A DNA stretch of 64,000 bases. It comes from Alexandriicola marinus. Lineage in GTDB: Bacteria; Pseudomonadota; Alphaproteobacteria; Rhodobacterales; Rhodobacteraceae. Shown here one piece after another: positions 1-7,958 of the stretch. The stretch lies in NCBI RefSeq assembly GCF_004000435.1, contig NZ_RBVZ01000001.1, forward strand, positions 871,536 to 935,535. The letters run 5' to 3'. How positions within the stretch are numbered: the stretch's first letter is position 1; every line of letters starts with the position of its first letter. Position numbers and translations under genes: made by a program. The notes beneath the pieces are model-generated. The model had not been told where the DNA came from. It did not search any database and saw nothing but the letters and a program-made list of their open reading frames with translations.

Positions 1-11
1 TTGCAGCGATG

Positions 12-1550
12 TCACTCTCGGCTGACGCCTGCATAGCGCAGGCCGCTGAGGTCCGCGACGTCGCGTTTCCAGCTGGTCAGGTCACGCGGGTTGAAACCGC
101 TCAGGTTGTCATGGCCACAGGCACGGGCCAAAACCTGCATCAATTCGACGCTTGCACCGAAGTATCGGGCCAGCCGTTCTGCGCCCTGCTGCACGTCCAG
201 CCGTTTGCGCAGTTCCGGTTTCTGGGTGGCGATGCCGGCGGGGCAATTGTTGGTGTTGCACATCCGGGCGGCGACACATCCCACCGCCTGTATCGCGGAA
301 TTCGACACGGCGATCGCATCGGCCCCAAGGGCCATTGCCTTGACGAAATCTTCGGCCACGCGCAGCCCGCCGGTGGCGATCAGCGTGACCTCGCGGCCCA
401 CCCGCTGATCAAGGTGGCGCCGGGCGCGGGCCAGCGCCGGAATCGTCGGCACCGAGATGTGATCGCGAAAGATCAGGGGGGCAGCGCCTGTGCCGCCACC
501 GCGCCCGTCAAGGATGATGTAATCGGCGCTGGCGGCCAGTGCGAAATCGATGTCGTCTTCGATATGGTTGGCCGAGAGTTTGAACCCGATCGGTATCCCG
601 CCCGTGCGTTCGCGCACCTCGTCGGCCAATTTGCGAAAATCATCCGGCCCGTCGAGATCGGGGAACGTCGCGGGCGAGATCGCGGGTTGCCCTTCGTCCA
701 GGCCGCGCACCTCGGCGATCTTGTCGGTGACCTTGTCGCCGGGCAGATGCCCGCCGGTGCCCGTCTTGGCGCCTTGCCCGCCCTTGAAGTGGAAGGCCTG
801 CACCTCTTCGACAAGCGCGGGGTCCCAGCCGAACCGGGCCGAGGCCAGCTCATAGAAATAGCGGGAATTTTCGGCCTGTTCCTCGGGCAGCATCCCGCCT
901 TCGCCGGAACAGATCCCGGTGCCGGCCAGTTCGGCCCCGCGCGCCAGCGCGATCTTGGCCTCTTCGGACAGGGCGCCGAAACTCATGTCCGACACGAAGA
1001 GCGGGATATCGAGGGTCAGTGGCCGGTCCGCCCTCGGCCCGATGATGACCTGCGTTGTGACGTCCTGATCCTCAAGCAGGGGTTTGCGCGCCAGCTGGGC
1101 GGGCAGGATCTGAATGTCATCCCAATGGGGCAGGTCCTTGCGCGGCACGCCCATTGCGCCCATCTCGCCGTGATGTCCCAGTTTGGAGAGACCGTCGCGG
1201 GCAAGATCGTGGATGCGGGCGACGGTCGGCTCCTCGGGCGTTGGTTTGGCCTTGGGCGCATCGGATTTCGGCTCGGGCGCGGGATCGCCCGGCTCCTTGT
1301 CGCCAAGGCTGGCATGGGTGCCGTCGCAGAACGGCGCATTCGCGCTGGCCTTGCAGCGGCACAGGGTGGCGGTTTCGCTTTTGTCGGCGGTGAAACTCAG
1401 CGGCGTGATCCCCGTCCCGGCATGGGAGCCGTCGCAGAACGGCTGATTGCCTGATCGACCGCAGCGGCACCAGTGGTAGGACTTGCCCTCCTCAAGCTCG
1501 ACTTGGGTCGGCGATTTGGCGGCGATGATCGGGACGTCTTGATCTGACAT
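12..1550 (-). CDS. CDGSH-type FMN-binding glutamate synthase family protein
   Basis: A 512-aa protein. The first 80 residues hold two CDGSH-type iron-sulfur motifs (C28, C30, C39, H43 and C64, C66, C75, H79). A Pro/Ala/Lys-rich linker (about 85-110) follows, then a domain like the FMN/synthase part of glutamate synthase large subunit (about 120-512). The latter contains a glycine-rich flavin region (SFGALSEEAK, GGQGAKTGTGG) and a late C-x5-C-x4-C motif (GCVAARMCNTNNC) matching the 3Fe-4S site of the family. There is no glutaminase domain, so classical GOGAT activity is not implied; single-domain homologues are poorly characterised oxidoreductases. The stop is inside the window 11 bases from its edge. 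The upstream gene is divergent. Family is sure; substrate unknown. Confidence 0.88.
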   Translation of the reverse strand: MSDQDVPIIAAKSPTQVELEEGKSYHWCRCGRSGNQPFCDGSHAGTGITPLSFTADKSETATLCRCKASANAPFCDGTHASLGDKEPGDPAPEPKSDAPKAKPTPEEPTVARIHDLARDGLSKLGHHGEMGAMGVPRKDLPHWDDIQILPAQLARKPLLEDQDVTTQVIIGPRADRPLTLDIPLFVSDMSFGALSEEAKIALARGAELAGTGICSGEGGMLPEEQAENSRYFYELASARFGWDPALVEEVQAFHFKGGQGAKTGTGGHLPGDKVTDKIAEVRGLDEGQPAISPATFPDLDGPDDFRKLADEVRERTGGIPIGFKLSANHIEDDIDFALAASADYIILDGRGGGTGAAPLIFRDHISVPTIPALARARRHLDQRVGREVTLIATGGLRVAEDFVKAMALGADAIAVSNSAIQAVGCVAARMCNTNNCPAGIATQKPELRKRLDVQQGAERLARYFGASVELMQVLARACGHDNLSGFNPRDLTSWKRDVADLSGLRYAGVSRE

Positions 1551-1781
1551 GATAGTTCAGCCCTTGAGTTGATGCGGGTATCGGTTGGATTGAGCCTACC
1601 CCTCCGCGCGATTGCACGAAACATGGCAAGGGGCGCAATCATTGTGCGCGGGCGAACAATCTTAGGAACAGCAGTCCCGACTGTCGCGCAAACCCTCGGG
1701 GCAGGCCGATTATTGCATTGCAGGCCGGTGGCCTTCCGGGTTGATACTGGGTCTGTTAAGCGGCGAGGCAAGCACGAACCG

Positions 1782-1803
1782 GGCGCCACCGCGTGGTGGC
1801 GCC
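1782..1803. promoter_or_regulatory. Perfect inverted repeat ahead of the AGE epimerase gene
   Basis: Arms GGCGCCACC and GGTGGCGCC (9 bp each) flank a 4-nt loop GCGT. The structure ends 9 bases before the AGGGGAAA ribosome binding site of the gene starting at 1825, so it sits in the probable 5' leader. It could be an operator or an mRNA hairpin affecting initiation. No U-tract follows, so it is not a simple terminator. The rest of the 274-bp divergent spacer (1551-1824) shows no gene. Confidence 0.5.
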
Positions 1804-1824
1804 TGCCAGAACAGGGGAAATGAC

Positions 1825-3084
1825 GTGGCGGAAGGCAAGACAATCCTGGGGCCGGACGCGCCCGATCAGCGCTGGCTGGAAGACCCCCGGCACCGGGACT
1901 GGCTCCGCTCGGACGCGATCCGGCAGATCGATTTCTTTCGCAGGAGCCTGAGGCCCGATGGCGGCTTCGACGCGCTTGAAACCGACGGCACCCCGATCCC
2001 CGGCGCTCCGCAAGAGCTTCATGCCACGACACGGATGGTCCATTCCTTTGCCATGGCCCATGCCGCGGGCGCGCCCGATTGCGCCGAGGTCATCGAGGCC
2101 GGGCTAGCCTATATCTGGTCGCGCCATCGCGATCCCGATCACGGCGGTTATCTCTGGTCGCTCCATCCCGACGGGCGCATCGACCGCGACGTGAAGCTGG
2201 CCTATGGTCATGGCTTCGTTCTGCTGGCGGCCTCGAGCGCGAGGGCCGTGGGCTTCGATCAGGCCGATCCGATCCTTGCCGATATCACGCAGGTCATCGA
2301 GACCCGGTTCTGGGACGACGGGGCAGGGCTCCTTTTCGATGAGTTCACGCGCGACTGGCAGCCCTTCTCCGAGTATCGCGGATATAATTCCAACATGCAT
2401 GGCTGCGAGGCCCTGATGGCGGGGTTCGAGGCGACGGGCGATGTGGGGTATCTCGACAAGGCGGGCCGCATTCTCGATTTCTTCACCGCGCGCATTGCGC
2501 CCGCCCATGACTGGCGTATCCCCGAGCATTTCACGCCCGACTGGAGCGTCGACATGGCCTATGAGGGCGATCCGATGTTCCGCCCGCGGGGCACGACCCC
2601 GGGCCATTCCTTCGAACTGGCGAGGCTGTTGCTGCAATACTGGGATCTGCGCAGGCGGCCCGAGGGCGACATGCCGGCGCGCGCCCGCGCGCTGATGCAG
2701 ACCGCCCTTGATGACGCGTGGGTCGCCGATGGGGGCGGCTTTGTCTACACGCTCGACTACGCGGTGGCGCCGCAGATCACCGACCGCTATTGGTGGCCCG
2801 TGACGGAGGCGATCGGCGTTCTGGCAGCCTTTCTCAAGATCGAGGACCGACCCGAGGACGAGGCTTGGTATCGCCGCGTCTGGGGCGCGGCGGCGGACCT
2901 GTTCGTCGATGCCGAAAGGGGCGGCTGGATCCCCGAGGTCGACGCGGCCGGTCGGCCCGCGCCAAGGCAATTCATCGGCAAGCCCGACATCTATCACGCG
3001 CTTCAGGCCGATCTTCTGCCGCTTGCGCCGGGGCTGTCGCGCAGCATCGATGCGCTGAAGGGATCAGACCTGCTGGCCCCGTAA
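1825..3084 (+). CDS. AGE family epimerase/isomerase (mannose isomerase-like)
   Basis: A 419-aa protein of the N-acylglucosamine 2-epimerase fold, an (alpha/alpha)6 barrel that interconverts free aldoses and ketoses or 2-epimers. Family-like segments include ELHATTRMVHSFAMA, DHGGYLWSLHPDG, YGHGFVLLAASSA, YRGYNSNMHGCEA and PGHSFELARLLLQYW, rich in the conserved His/Glu/Arg of the barrel. Length fits D-mannose isomerase or sulfoquinovose isomerase types. I chose the GTG at 1825 because AGGGGAAA at 1813-1820 is well spaced; an upstream ATG in frame at 1741 would read through a hairpin and has no Shine-Dalgarno. It converges on the sugar ABC operon with only 9 bases between stops, which suggests, but does not prove, a role in the same sugar pathway. 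Confidence 0.85.
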   Translation: MAEGKTILGPDAPDQRWLEDPRHRDWLRSDAIRQIDFFRRSLRPDGGFDALETDGTPIPGAPQELHATTRMVHSFAMAHAAGAPDCAEVIEAGLAYIWSRHRDPDHGGYLWSLHPDGRIDRDVKLAYGHGFVLLAASSARAVGFDQADPILADITQVIETRFWDDGAGLLFDEFTRDWQPFSEYRGYNSNMHGCEALMAGFEATGDVGYLDKAGRILDFFTARIAPAHDWRIPEHFTPDWSVDMAYEGDPMFRPRGTTPGHSFELARLLLQYWDLRRRPEGDMPARARALMQTALDDAWVADGGGFVYTLDYAVAPQITDRYWWPVTEAIGVLAAFLKIEDRPEDEAWYRRVWGAAADLFVDAERGGWIPEVDAAGRPAPRQFIGKPDIYHALQADLLPLAPGLSRSIDALKGSDLLAP

Positions 3085-3093
3085 CGGGGCCGG

Positions 3094-4146
3094 TCAGTCG
3101 CGGATCGCGCGGCCCTGCGCGTCGAAGAAATGCAGGTTGCCGGGCCCGAGTGTCAGGCCCATCCGCTGGCCCGGTGTGATCTCCGCACCACCGTCGACGC
3201 GCACATTGACCTGACCGGCGCTGCCGCAATCCATGATGACGAAAGTGTCGGCGCCGAGGTATTCGGTGACATCGACCGTTCCGTCCAGCTCTCCGCTGCC
3301 CTCGGGGCCCAGTTCGATATGTTCGGGCCGGATGCCCAGCGTGACCGCAGGCCTGTCGCCCGCAAAGGTCCCGCCGCGCGCGCCGTCGATCCGGTAGCGG
3401 CCCGCTTCGGTGCTGACCGGCAGGACGTTCATCTTGGGGCTGCCGATGAATTGCGCGACGAACAGATCGGCGGGGCGCAGATACAGCTCCTTCGGGCTGC
3501 CCACCTGCGCGATGCGACCCGATTCCAGAACGACGATCCTGTCTGCCAGCGTCATCGCCTCGACCTGATCGTGGGTGACATAGATCATCGTGGCGCCCAG
3601 CGACTGGTGCAGTTTCGCAATCTCGTAGCGCATCTCGACCCGGAGCGCGGCATCGAGGTTCGACAGCGGCTCGTCGAACAGGAACGCCGTCGGATCGCGC
3701 ACGATCGAGCGGCCAATGGCCACCCGCTGTCGCTGCCCGCCCGACAGGTCCTTGGGCCTGCGGTCGAGGTAACCGTCGAGCTTGAGAACATGAGCGGCCT
3801 CGGCCACCTTGGCCGCGACCTCGTCCTTGGGCAGGCCCGCGGATTTCAGCGGAAAGCCCACGTTTTCCCGCACGCTCATATGCGGGTAGAGCGCGTAGGA
3901 CTGGAATACCATGGCAAGTCCGCGCTTGGACGGTGGCTCTGCCGTCGCGTCGCGCCCCGAGATCATGATCTGGCCGCGTGACGTCTCCTCAAGCCCCGCG
4001 ATCATACGCAGTAGCGTGGATTTTCCGCAGCCCGACGGGCCGACGAAGATGACGAATTCGCCCTCGTGGATGGCAAGGTCGACACCCTTGATCACCTGCG
4101 TGTCATCGAACCACTTCTCAACCGATTTCAATTCGATCGAAGCCAT
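3094..4146 (-). CDS. Sugar ABC transporter ATP-binding protein (UgpC/MalK type)
   Basis: A 350-aa CUT1-family ATPase. It has Walker [15 protein letters not shown]-loop region [14 protein letters not shown], signature [13 protein letters not shown], Walker [13 protein letters not shown] and the H-loop in [12 protein letters not shown]-terminal OB/TOBE region (about 240-350) is typical of MalK/UgpC. The start is the ATG whose first base is the last base of the glycosidase stop (TGATG), giving tight translational coupling. A longer in-frame extension upstream overlaps the glycosidase completely and was rejected. It should energise the two permeases encoded at 5408-7863. Confidence 0.95.
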   Translation of the reverse strand: MASIELKSVEKWFDDTQVIKGVDLAIHEGEFVIFVGPSGCGKSTLLRMIAGLEETSRGQIMISGRDATAEPPSKRGLAMVFQSYALYPHMSVRENVGFPLKSAGLPKDEVAAKVAEAAHVLKLDGYLDRRPKDLSGGQRQRVAIGRSIVRDPTAFLFDEPLSNLDAALRVEMRYEIAKLHQSLGATMIYVTHDQVEAMTLADRIVVLESGRIAQVGSPKELYLRPADLFVAQFIGSPKMNVLPVSTEAGRYRIDGARGGTFAGDRPAVTLGIRPEHIELGPEGSGELDGTVDVTEYLGADTFVIMDCGSAGQVNVRVDGGAEITPGQRMGLTLGPGNLHFFDAQGRAIRD

Positions 4147-5411
4147 CACGCCGCTCCTTGTGCAAGGGTTTCGCCGGCGCTCGGGCTGGCCCATGTCAGC
4201 CAGATCGCCGCGGTCCATGTGAAATCTGCCCCGCCGCAGGGCGTGGCGTCGAGCGGGTCGAAATATTCGTAGAAGCCGCCGCGCGTGATCAGTTCGCGCG
4301 TTTCCCGGCGCAACCGTGCCTCGAGTTCGGGCCGTCCGCCGCTGTGCAGGCCAAGCGCGATCAGCGCGTTGACGACAGGCCATGAGGGGCCGCGCCAATA
4401 GCGGCGGGACTCGAAAATCGCGCTTTCGGGGTCGGCGGAGGGAATGCCGAATTTCACCGCGTCCCAGGATCGCAGGAGGTGCTGTTCCAGTTCGGGCCGT
4501 TCCGCGCCCGCGAGATAGGCCAGAAACGCGCCCGAGCCCAGAACGCCCGCGAATTCGCCGTCGCGCAGGTTGCGCGCGTCATAGGCGCCCAGTGCGGGGT
4601 TCCAGATCGTTTCCAGCCCGGCGCGCAGGTCCGCGGCCCAGCCTTCGATCTCGGTCACGTCTTCACCGAGGGCGCGGCCGATGGCGGCCAGGTCGTCATG
4701 GGCGCGCAGCAGGATGAAGGTGATGCCCGGATCGGCCATGAGGAACGGCCCGTCGCGCACGATCCGGGCCTGATCCCAGCCGCAGCCGCGCCCGAACTGC
4801 ACCATCGCAAGATAGCGGTCATAATCGGCCTTGCCCGGCCGCATCGAGGGATCGACATGTCCGGTATCGCGGCGCGTGTAGTCGCCTACGTTGGACCCGT
4901 CCACATCGGCCATGCCGATATCCCAGTCCGGGCAATTGTCTCGGCCGCTTTCCCATGGATGGGTAATCGCGGCCGCACCGCTGCCACAGCGATACTCGGC
5001 CCACCAGCGGTGCCACGCGCGCAGCGCGGGAAAGAGCGCTCGGATCCGGGCCTCGCCCAGATCGCGATCCCGGTCCCAGATCAGGCGCGCCAGGATCGCG
5101 GCTACGGGCGGCTGGCTGATGCCGGACGTGGCCGGCACATGGCCCGTGCCCCAGACATCCGGCCCCGGGAAATAGCCCGGATCGTCGCGGTGAAAGATGA
5201 TGTGCGGCACCATCCCGTCATCCCATTGCGCCGAGAACAGCGTATCGAGTTCGTCCCAGGCGCGCGGCAGGTCGAAGGTCGAAAATCCCCAGGCTGCAAA
5301 GGCGCTGTCCCAGTTCCACTGATAGGGATAAAGCCCCGCCGTCGGCACCGTGTAGCCGCCGCGATCGTTGCCGCGCAGGATGGCGCGGGCGGTGTCGTCG
5401 TGTGTTGTCAT
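4146..5411 (-). CDS. MGH1-like / GH63-like glycoside hydrolase
   Basis: A 421-aa cytoplasmic protein (no signal peptide) of the (alpha/alpha)6 MGH1-like glycosidase group, which includes glucosylglycerate/mannosylglycerate hydrolases and GH63 relatives. Recognisable segments are [14 protein letters not shown] near the N-terminus, [14 protein letters not shown] (the Asp of this WESG-x-DN segment matches the general acid of the group), [20 protein letters not shown] and GGFYEYFDP near the C-terminus. It lies between permease and ATPase genes in one operon, overlapping both (ATGA and TGATG junctions), so it probably cleaves the imported alpha-glycoside. The substrate (glucosylglycerol, glucosylglycerate or another alpha-glucoside) is an inference. 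Confidence 0.82.
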   Translation of the reverse strand: MTTHDDTARAILRGNDRGGYTVPTAGLYPYQWNWDSAFAAWGFSTFDLPRAWDELDTLFSAQWDDGMVPHIIFHRDDPGYFPGPDVWGTGHVPATSGISQPPVAAILARLIWDRDRDLGEARIRALFPALRAWHRWWAEYRCGSGAAAITHPWESGRDNCPDWDIGMADVDGSNVGDYTRRDTGHVDPSMRPGKADYDRYLAMVQFGRGCGWDQARIVRDGPFLMADPGITFILLRAHDDLAAIGRALGEDVTEIEGWAADLRAGLETIWNPALGAYDARNLRDGEFAGVLGSGAFLAYLAGAERPELEQHLLRSWDAVKFGIPSADPESAIFESRRYWRGPSWPVVNALIALGLHSGGRPELEARLRRETRELITRGGFYEYFDPLDATPCGGADFTWTAAIWLTWASPSAGETLAQGAA

Positions 5412-6622
5412 CCTTTGACAGATCCTGCTGTGAGACCCTTGGTCATGAAGCGTTCCAACCCGAGGAAGATCACCATGATCGGCACCGTCGCCACCACCGA
5501 TCCCGCCATCAGGTGCTGGCGCGGAATTTCAGAGGAATTGAGCGAGGCGATGCCGCGGGTCAGGGTGAATTTCGACGGATCATCGAGAAGCATGAACGCC
5601 AGAAGAAACTCGTTCCAGGCGATCATGAAGACATAGAGCGAGACCGACGCCAACGCCGGAAGCGACAGCGGCAGGGTGATCTTCCAGATCACGGCCAGCC
5701 GGGTCAGGCCGTCCATCAGCCCTGCCTCTTCCACTTCGGACGGCAGACCCCGGAAATAGCCCTGAAGCATGTAAAGCGCGACAGGAATGGTCGTGACGGG
5801 ATAGATCAGCACGATCCCGAAGAACGTGTTGCGCAGCCCCGTCATCGAAAAGGCGATATAGATCGGCAGCGCGAGCACGATCATCGGCACCATGTAGATC
5901 AGAAGGATCGACCGCGAAAAAGCGGCCCGCCCGCGAAACCTCAGCCGCGCCACCGCATAGGCGCCCGGCACCGCGAACAGAAGCGTGATGATCACCGTGA
6001 GCACCGAAATCAGCGCCGAGTTGACCATGTAGGTGCCGAAGTTGAAGTCGCGGAACAGCTCCTCGTAGGAGCGGAACAGATCCCAGCCCTTCGACAGGTC
6101 GATCGAGAAATCGAGCGGGTTCATCACCAGTTCGGACTGGTTCTTGAGGCTCGTCATCACCATCACGTAGAACGGGATCAGCACGATTGCGGTGAAGAAG
6201 ATATAACCGAAACCCGTCAGGAACCGGATCACCGCGCCTTCGAATTCGTGCCGCGTGAGCGCGCCGGGACTCAGGTCCTCCATGATCCGGAAGGTCGAGG
6301 CGGCAAAGCCGATCCCGAGGATCAGCCCGCATATCCCGCGCGACAGGGCCGGGACGTCCGGCCCCACCACCACCGGCCCCACGCCCGCGGCGATGAACAC
6401 GACGACCGCCACAGCGACCAGCGCGCTTGCCGCGCGTCGGGGCCGGATCGCGAGGAAGGCCGCGCCACCGATCGCGCCCCAGACCAGCGACCAGAGCATC
6501 GCCGGACGGAATGCCTCGCCCGTGGCAAAGGACATGGCGACCGCGACGGTCACCGCCAGCGTCACCATCCACAACGCGCCCAGCAAGGGCGCCGCGACAT
6601 ATCCGAACCGCAGCGCGCTCAC
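5408..6622 (-). CDS. Sugar ABC transporter permease, MalG type, with extra N-terminal membrane segments
   Basis: A 404-aa inner-membrane protein. The last ~270 residues are a standard CUT1 permease. The canonical first helix begins near residue 138 (FGYIFFTAIVLIPFYVMV). The EAA loop reads VEEAGLMDGLTRLAVIWKITLP. The first ~130 residues contain about four additional hydrophobic segments (roughly 7-33, 42-58, 64-88, 95-112) not found in ordinary ~280-aa MalG homologues, although AglG-type alpha-glucoside permeases are also longer than MalG. The start is a GTG overlapping the stop of the upstream permease by 4 nt (GTGA). The stop likewise overlaps the glycosidase start. Confidence 0.92.
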   Translation of the reverse strand: MSALRFGYVAAPLLGALWMVTLAVTVAVAMSFATGEAFRPAMLWSLVWGAIGGAAFLAIRPRRAASALVAVAVVVFIAAGVGPVVVGPDVPALSRGICGLILGIGFAASTFRIMEDLSPGALTRHEFEGAVIRFLTGFGYIFFTAIVLIPFYVMVMTSLKNQSELVMNPLDFSIDLSKGWDLFRSYEELFRDFNFGTYMVNSALISVLTVIITLLFAVPGAYAVARLRFRGRAAFSRSILLIYMVPMIVLALPIYIAFSMTGLRNTFFGIVLIYPVTTIPVALYMLQGYFRGLPSEVEEAGLMDGLTRLAVIWKITLPLSLPALASVSLYVFMIAWNEFLLAFMLLDDPSKFTLTRGIASLNSSEIPRQHLMAGSVVATVPIMVIFLGLERFMTKGLTAGSVKG

Positions 6623-7863
6623 AGCCCTTCCTCCCGGCTGATGAATTTCAGGAAGAAGATGGAAAAGGTCAGCAGGCAGGCAAAGATCACCACCGCCACC
6701 GCAGCCCCCGCGCCAAGGTTCGACAGGGCAAAGGCCTGTTCATAGACATTGACCGTCAGCGTTCGCGTGCCCGCATTGCCGCCCGTCAGCAGAAAGATGT
6801 CGTCGAACTTGTTGAACGTCCAGATAAAGCGCAGCAGGAACAAGACGCTCAGGATGCCCAGCAGCTGCGGCATCGACAGATACCAGAACTGCTGGAACGG
6901 CGAGGCGCCATCCATGTCGGCGGCCTCGTACATGTCGTTGTCGATCGATTGCATCCGGGCGAGGATGAACAGGAACGACAGCGGGAAATAGCGCCATATC
7001 TCGAACACCGTGACGGTGATCAGTGCAAGCGGTCGTTCACCGAAGAAATTGATCGCCTCGTCCGTCACGCCCATCTGGATCAGGAGTGCGTTGGCCGAGC
7101 CCGAGAACGGATCGAACAGAAGGATCCACGCGAAGGCCACCGCAATCACCGGCGCCACATAGGGAAAGAGATAGAGCCCGCGCAGGATACCCTGACCCCG
7201 AAAGCTCTTGTTCAGCAGGAGTGCGGCAAACAGGCCGAAGACAAGCGCCCCGATCGTGCCGAAGACGGTATAGAACAGCGTGACCCACAGGACCGACCAG
7301 AATTCCCGCCCGTCAAAGATCCGGGCGAAATTCTCGAAGGTGAAGGTCGCATTGGTCAGCACGTTCGAGGCATCGCCGCGCACAACCGCCGGATCGTCGC
7401 GGGGGCCAAGACCCGCGTCGAAATAGGATTGCTCCACAATGACGGGGATTTCGATCGTCTCGCGTGCGCCCGGGTCCCAATCGCCGAATTCGCAGGTCAG
7501 GACGCCCGCCTCGATCACGCAGGTCTCGGGCAGTTCGCCGATCACCAGTCCCTCGGGGAGCGTGTCTGTAAAGCCCACGCCAAGGATCGGCTGCGCCTGG
7601 CTGCTGTTTCGCAGGCGGTAGCGCAGGGTCGCCTCGTCGCCGGCCACCTCGGGATTGCCGCGCAAGTCTTCGCGCATCGTGACCTCGGGCGGGCGCAGAT
7701 CGGCCAGCGTCACCGGTTTCACCGATATCCAGAAGATCGCGAGAAGCGGCAGGATGACCACCAGAGACACCGCCGTGATCGTCGGCAGCAGCAAGCCCCA
7801 GGCAAGCCGTGCCTCGCGGCGCGCCAGCGGCCCCGTTCCTTTCGGTGGTGTGATCTCGGTCAT
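6619..7863 (-). CDS. Sugar ABC transporter permease, MalF type, with DUF11-like periplasmic insertion
   Basis: A 414-aa inner-membrane protein. The first helix is about 21-47. A periplasmic loop of roughly 130 residues follows before the next helix near 188. Within the loop, residues about 74-145 resemble a DUF11/Ig-like beta repeat: RYRLRNSSQA, then GVGFTDTLPEGLVI, two cysteines (C115, C124) and the ending WDPGARETIEIPVIV. The remaining part is a normal CUT1 permease core with an EAA-type loop (MYEAADMDGASPFQQFWYL). It partners with the MalG-type permease just downstream. It is separated from the binding-protein gene by 95 bases with two stem-loops. Confidence 0.92.
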   Translation of the reverse strand: MTEITPPKGTGPLARREARLAWGLLLPTITAVSLVVILPLLAIFWISVKPVTLADLRPPEVTMREDLRGNPEVAGDEATLRYRLRNSSQAQPILGVGFTDTLPEGLVIGELPETCVIEAGVLTCEFGDWDPGARETIEIPVIVEQSYFDAGLGPRDDPAVVRGDASNVLTNATFTFENFARIFDGREFWSVLWVTLFYTVFGTIGALVFGLFAALLLNKSFRGQGILRGLYLFPYVAPVIAVAFAWILLFDPFSGSANALLIQMGVTDEAINFFGERPLALITVTVFEIWRYFPLSFLFILARMQSIDNDMYEAADMDGASPFQQFWYLSMPQLLGILSVLFLLRFIWTFNKFDDIFLLTGGNAGTRTLTVNVYEQAFALSNLGAGAAVAVVIFACLLTFSIFFLKFISREEGL

Positions 7864-7881
7864 CTTGGCGATCCTCGTTCA

Positions 7882-7945
7882 TTCCGGCGCCTGCCGGAAC
7901 GTCGGTCAGCTGTGCGCCGGGCCGGCCAGCGACCCGCCCGGCGCA
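7882..7945 (-). promoter_or_regulatory. Two intercistronic stem-loops between binding-protein and permease genes
   Basis: The 95-base gap between two genes of the operon holds two perfect inverted repeats. TTCCGGC/GCCGGAA (7882-7888 with 7893-7899) has a 4-nt loop. TGCGCCGGGC/GCCCGGCGCA (7913-7922 with 7936-7945) has a 13-nt loop. No U-tract follows on the minus strand. Such structures behind a binding-protein gene commonly protect its mRNA segment or attenuate read-through, making binding protein more abundant than permeases. That role is inferred. Confidence 0.6.
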
Positions 7946-7958
7946 AGTGCGCAATCCG

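Noticed and set aside
1569-1823. 84-codon frame in the spacer before the AGE gene
   Set aside because: No ribosome binding site, atypical composition, and it runs over the leader hairpin.
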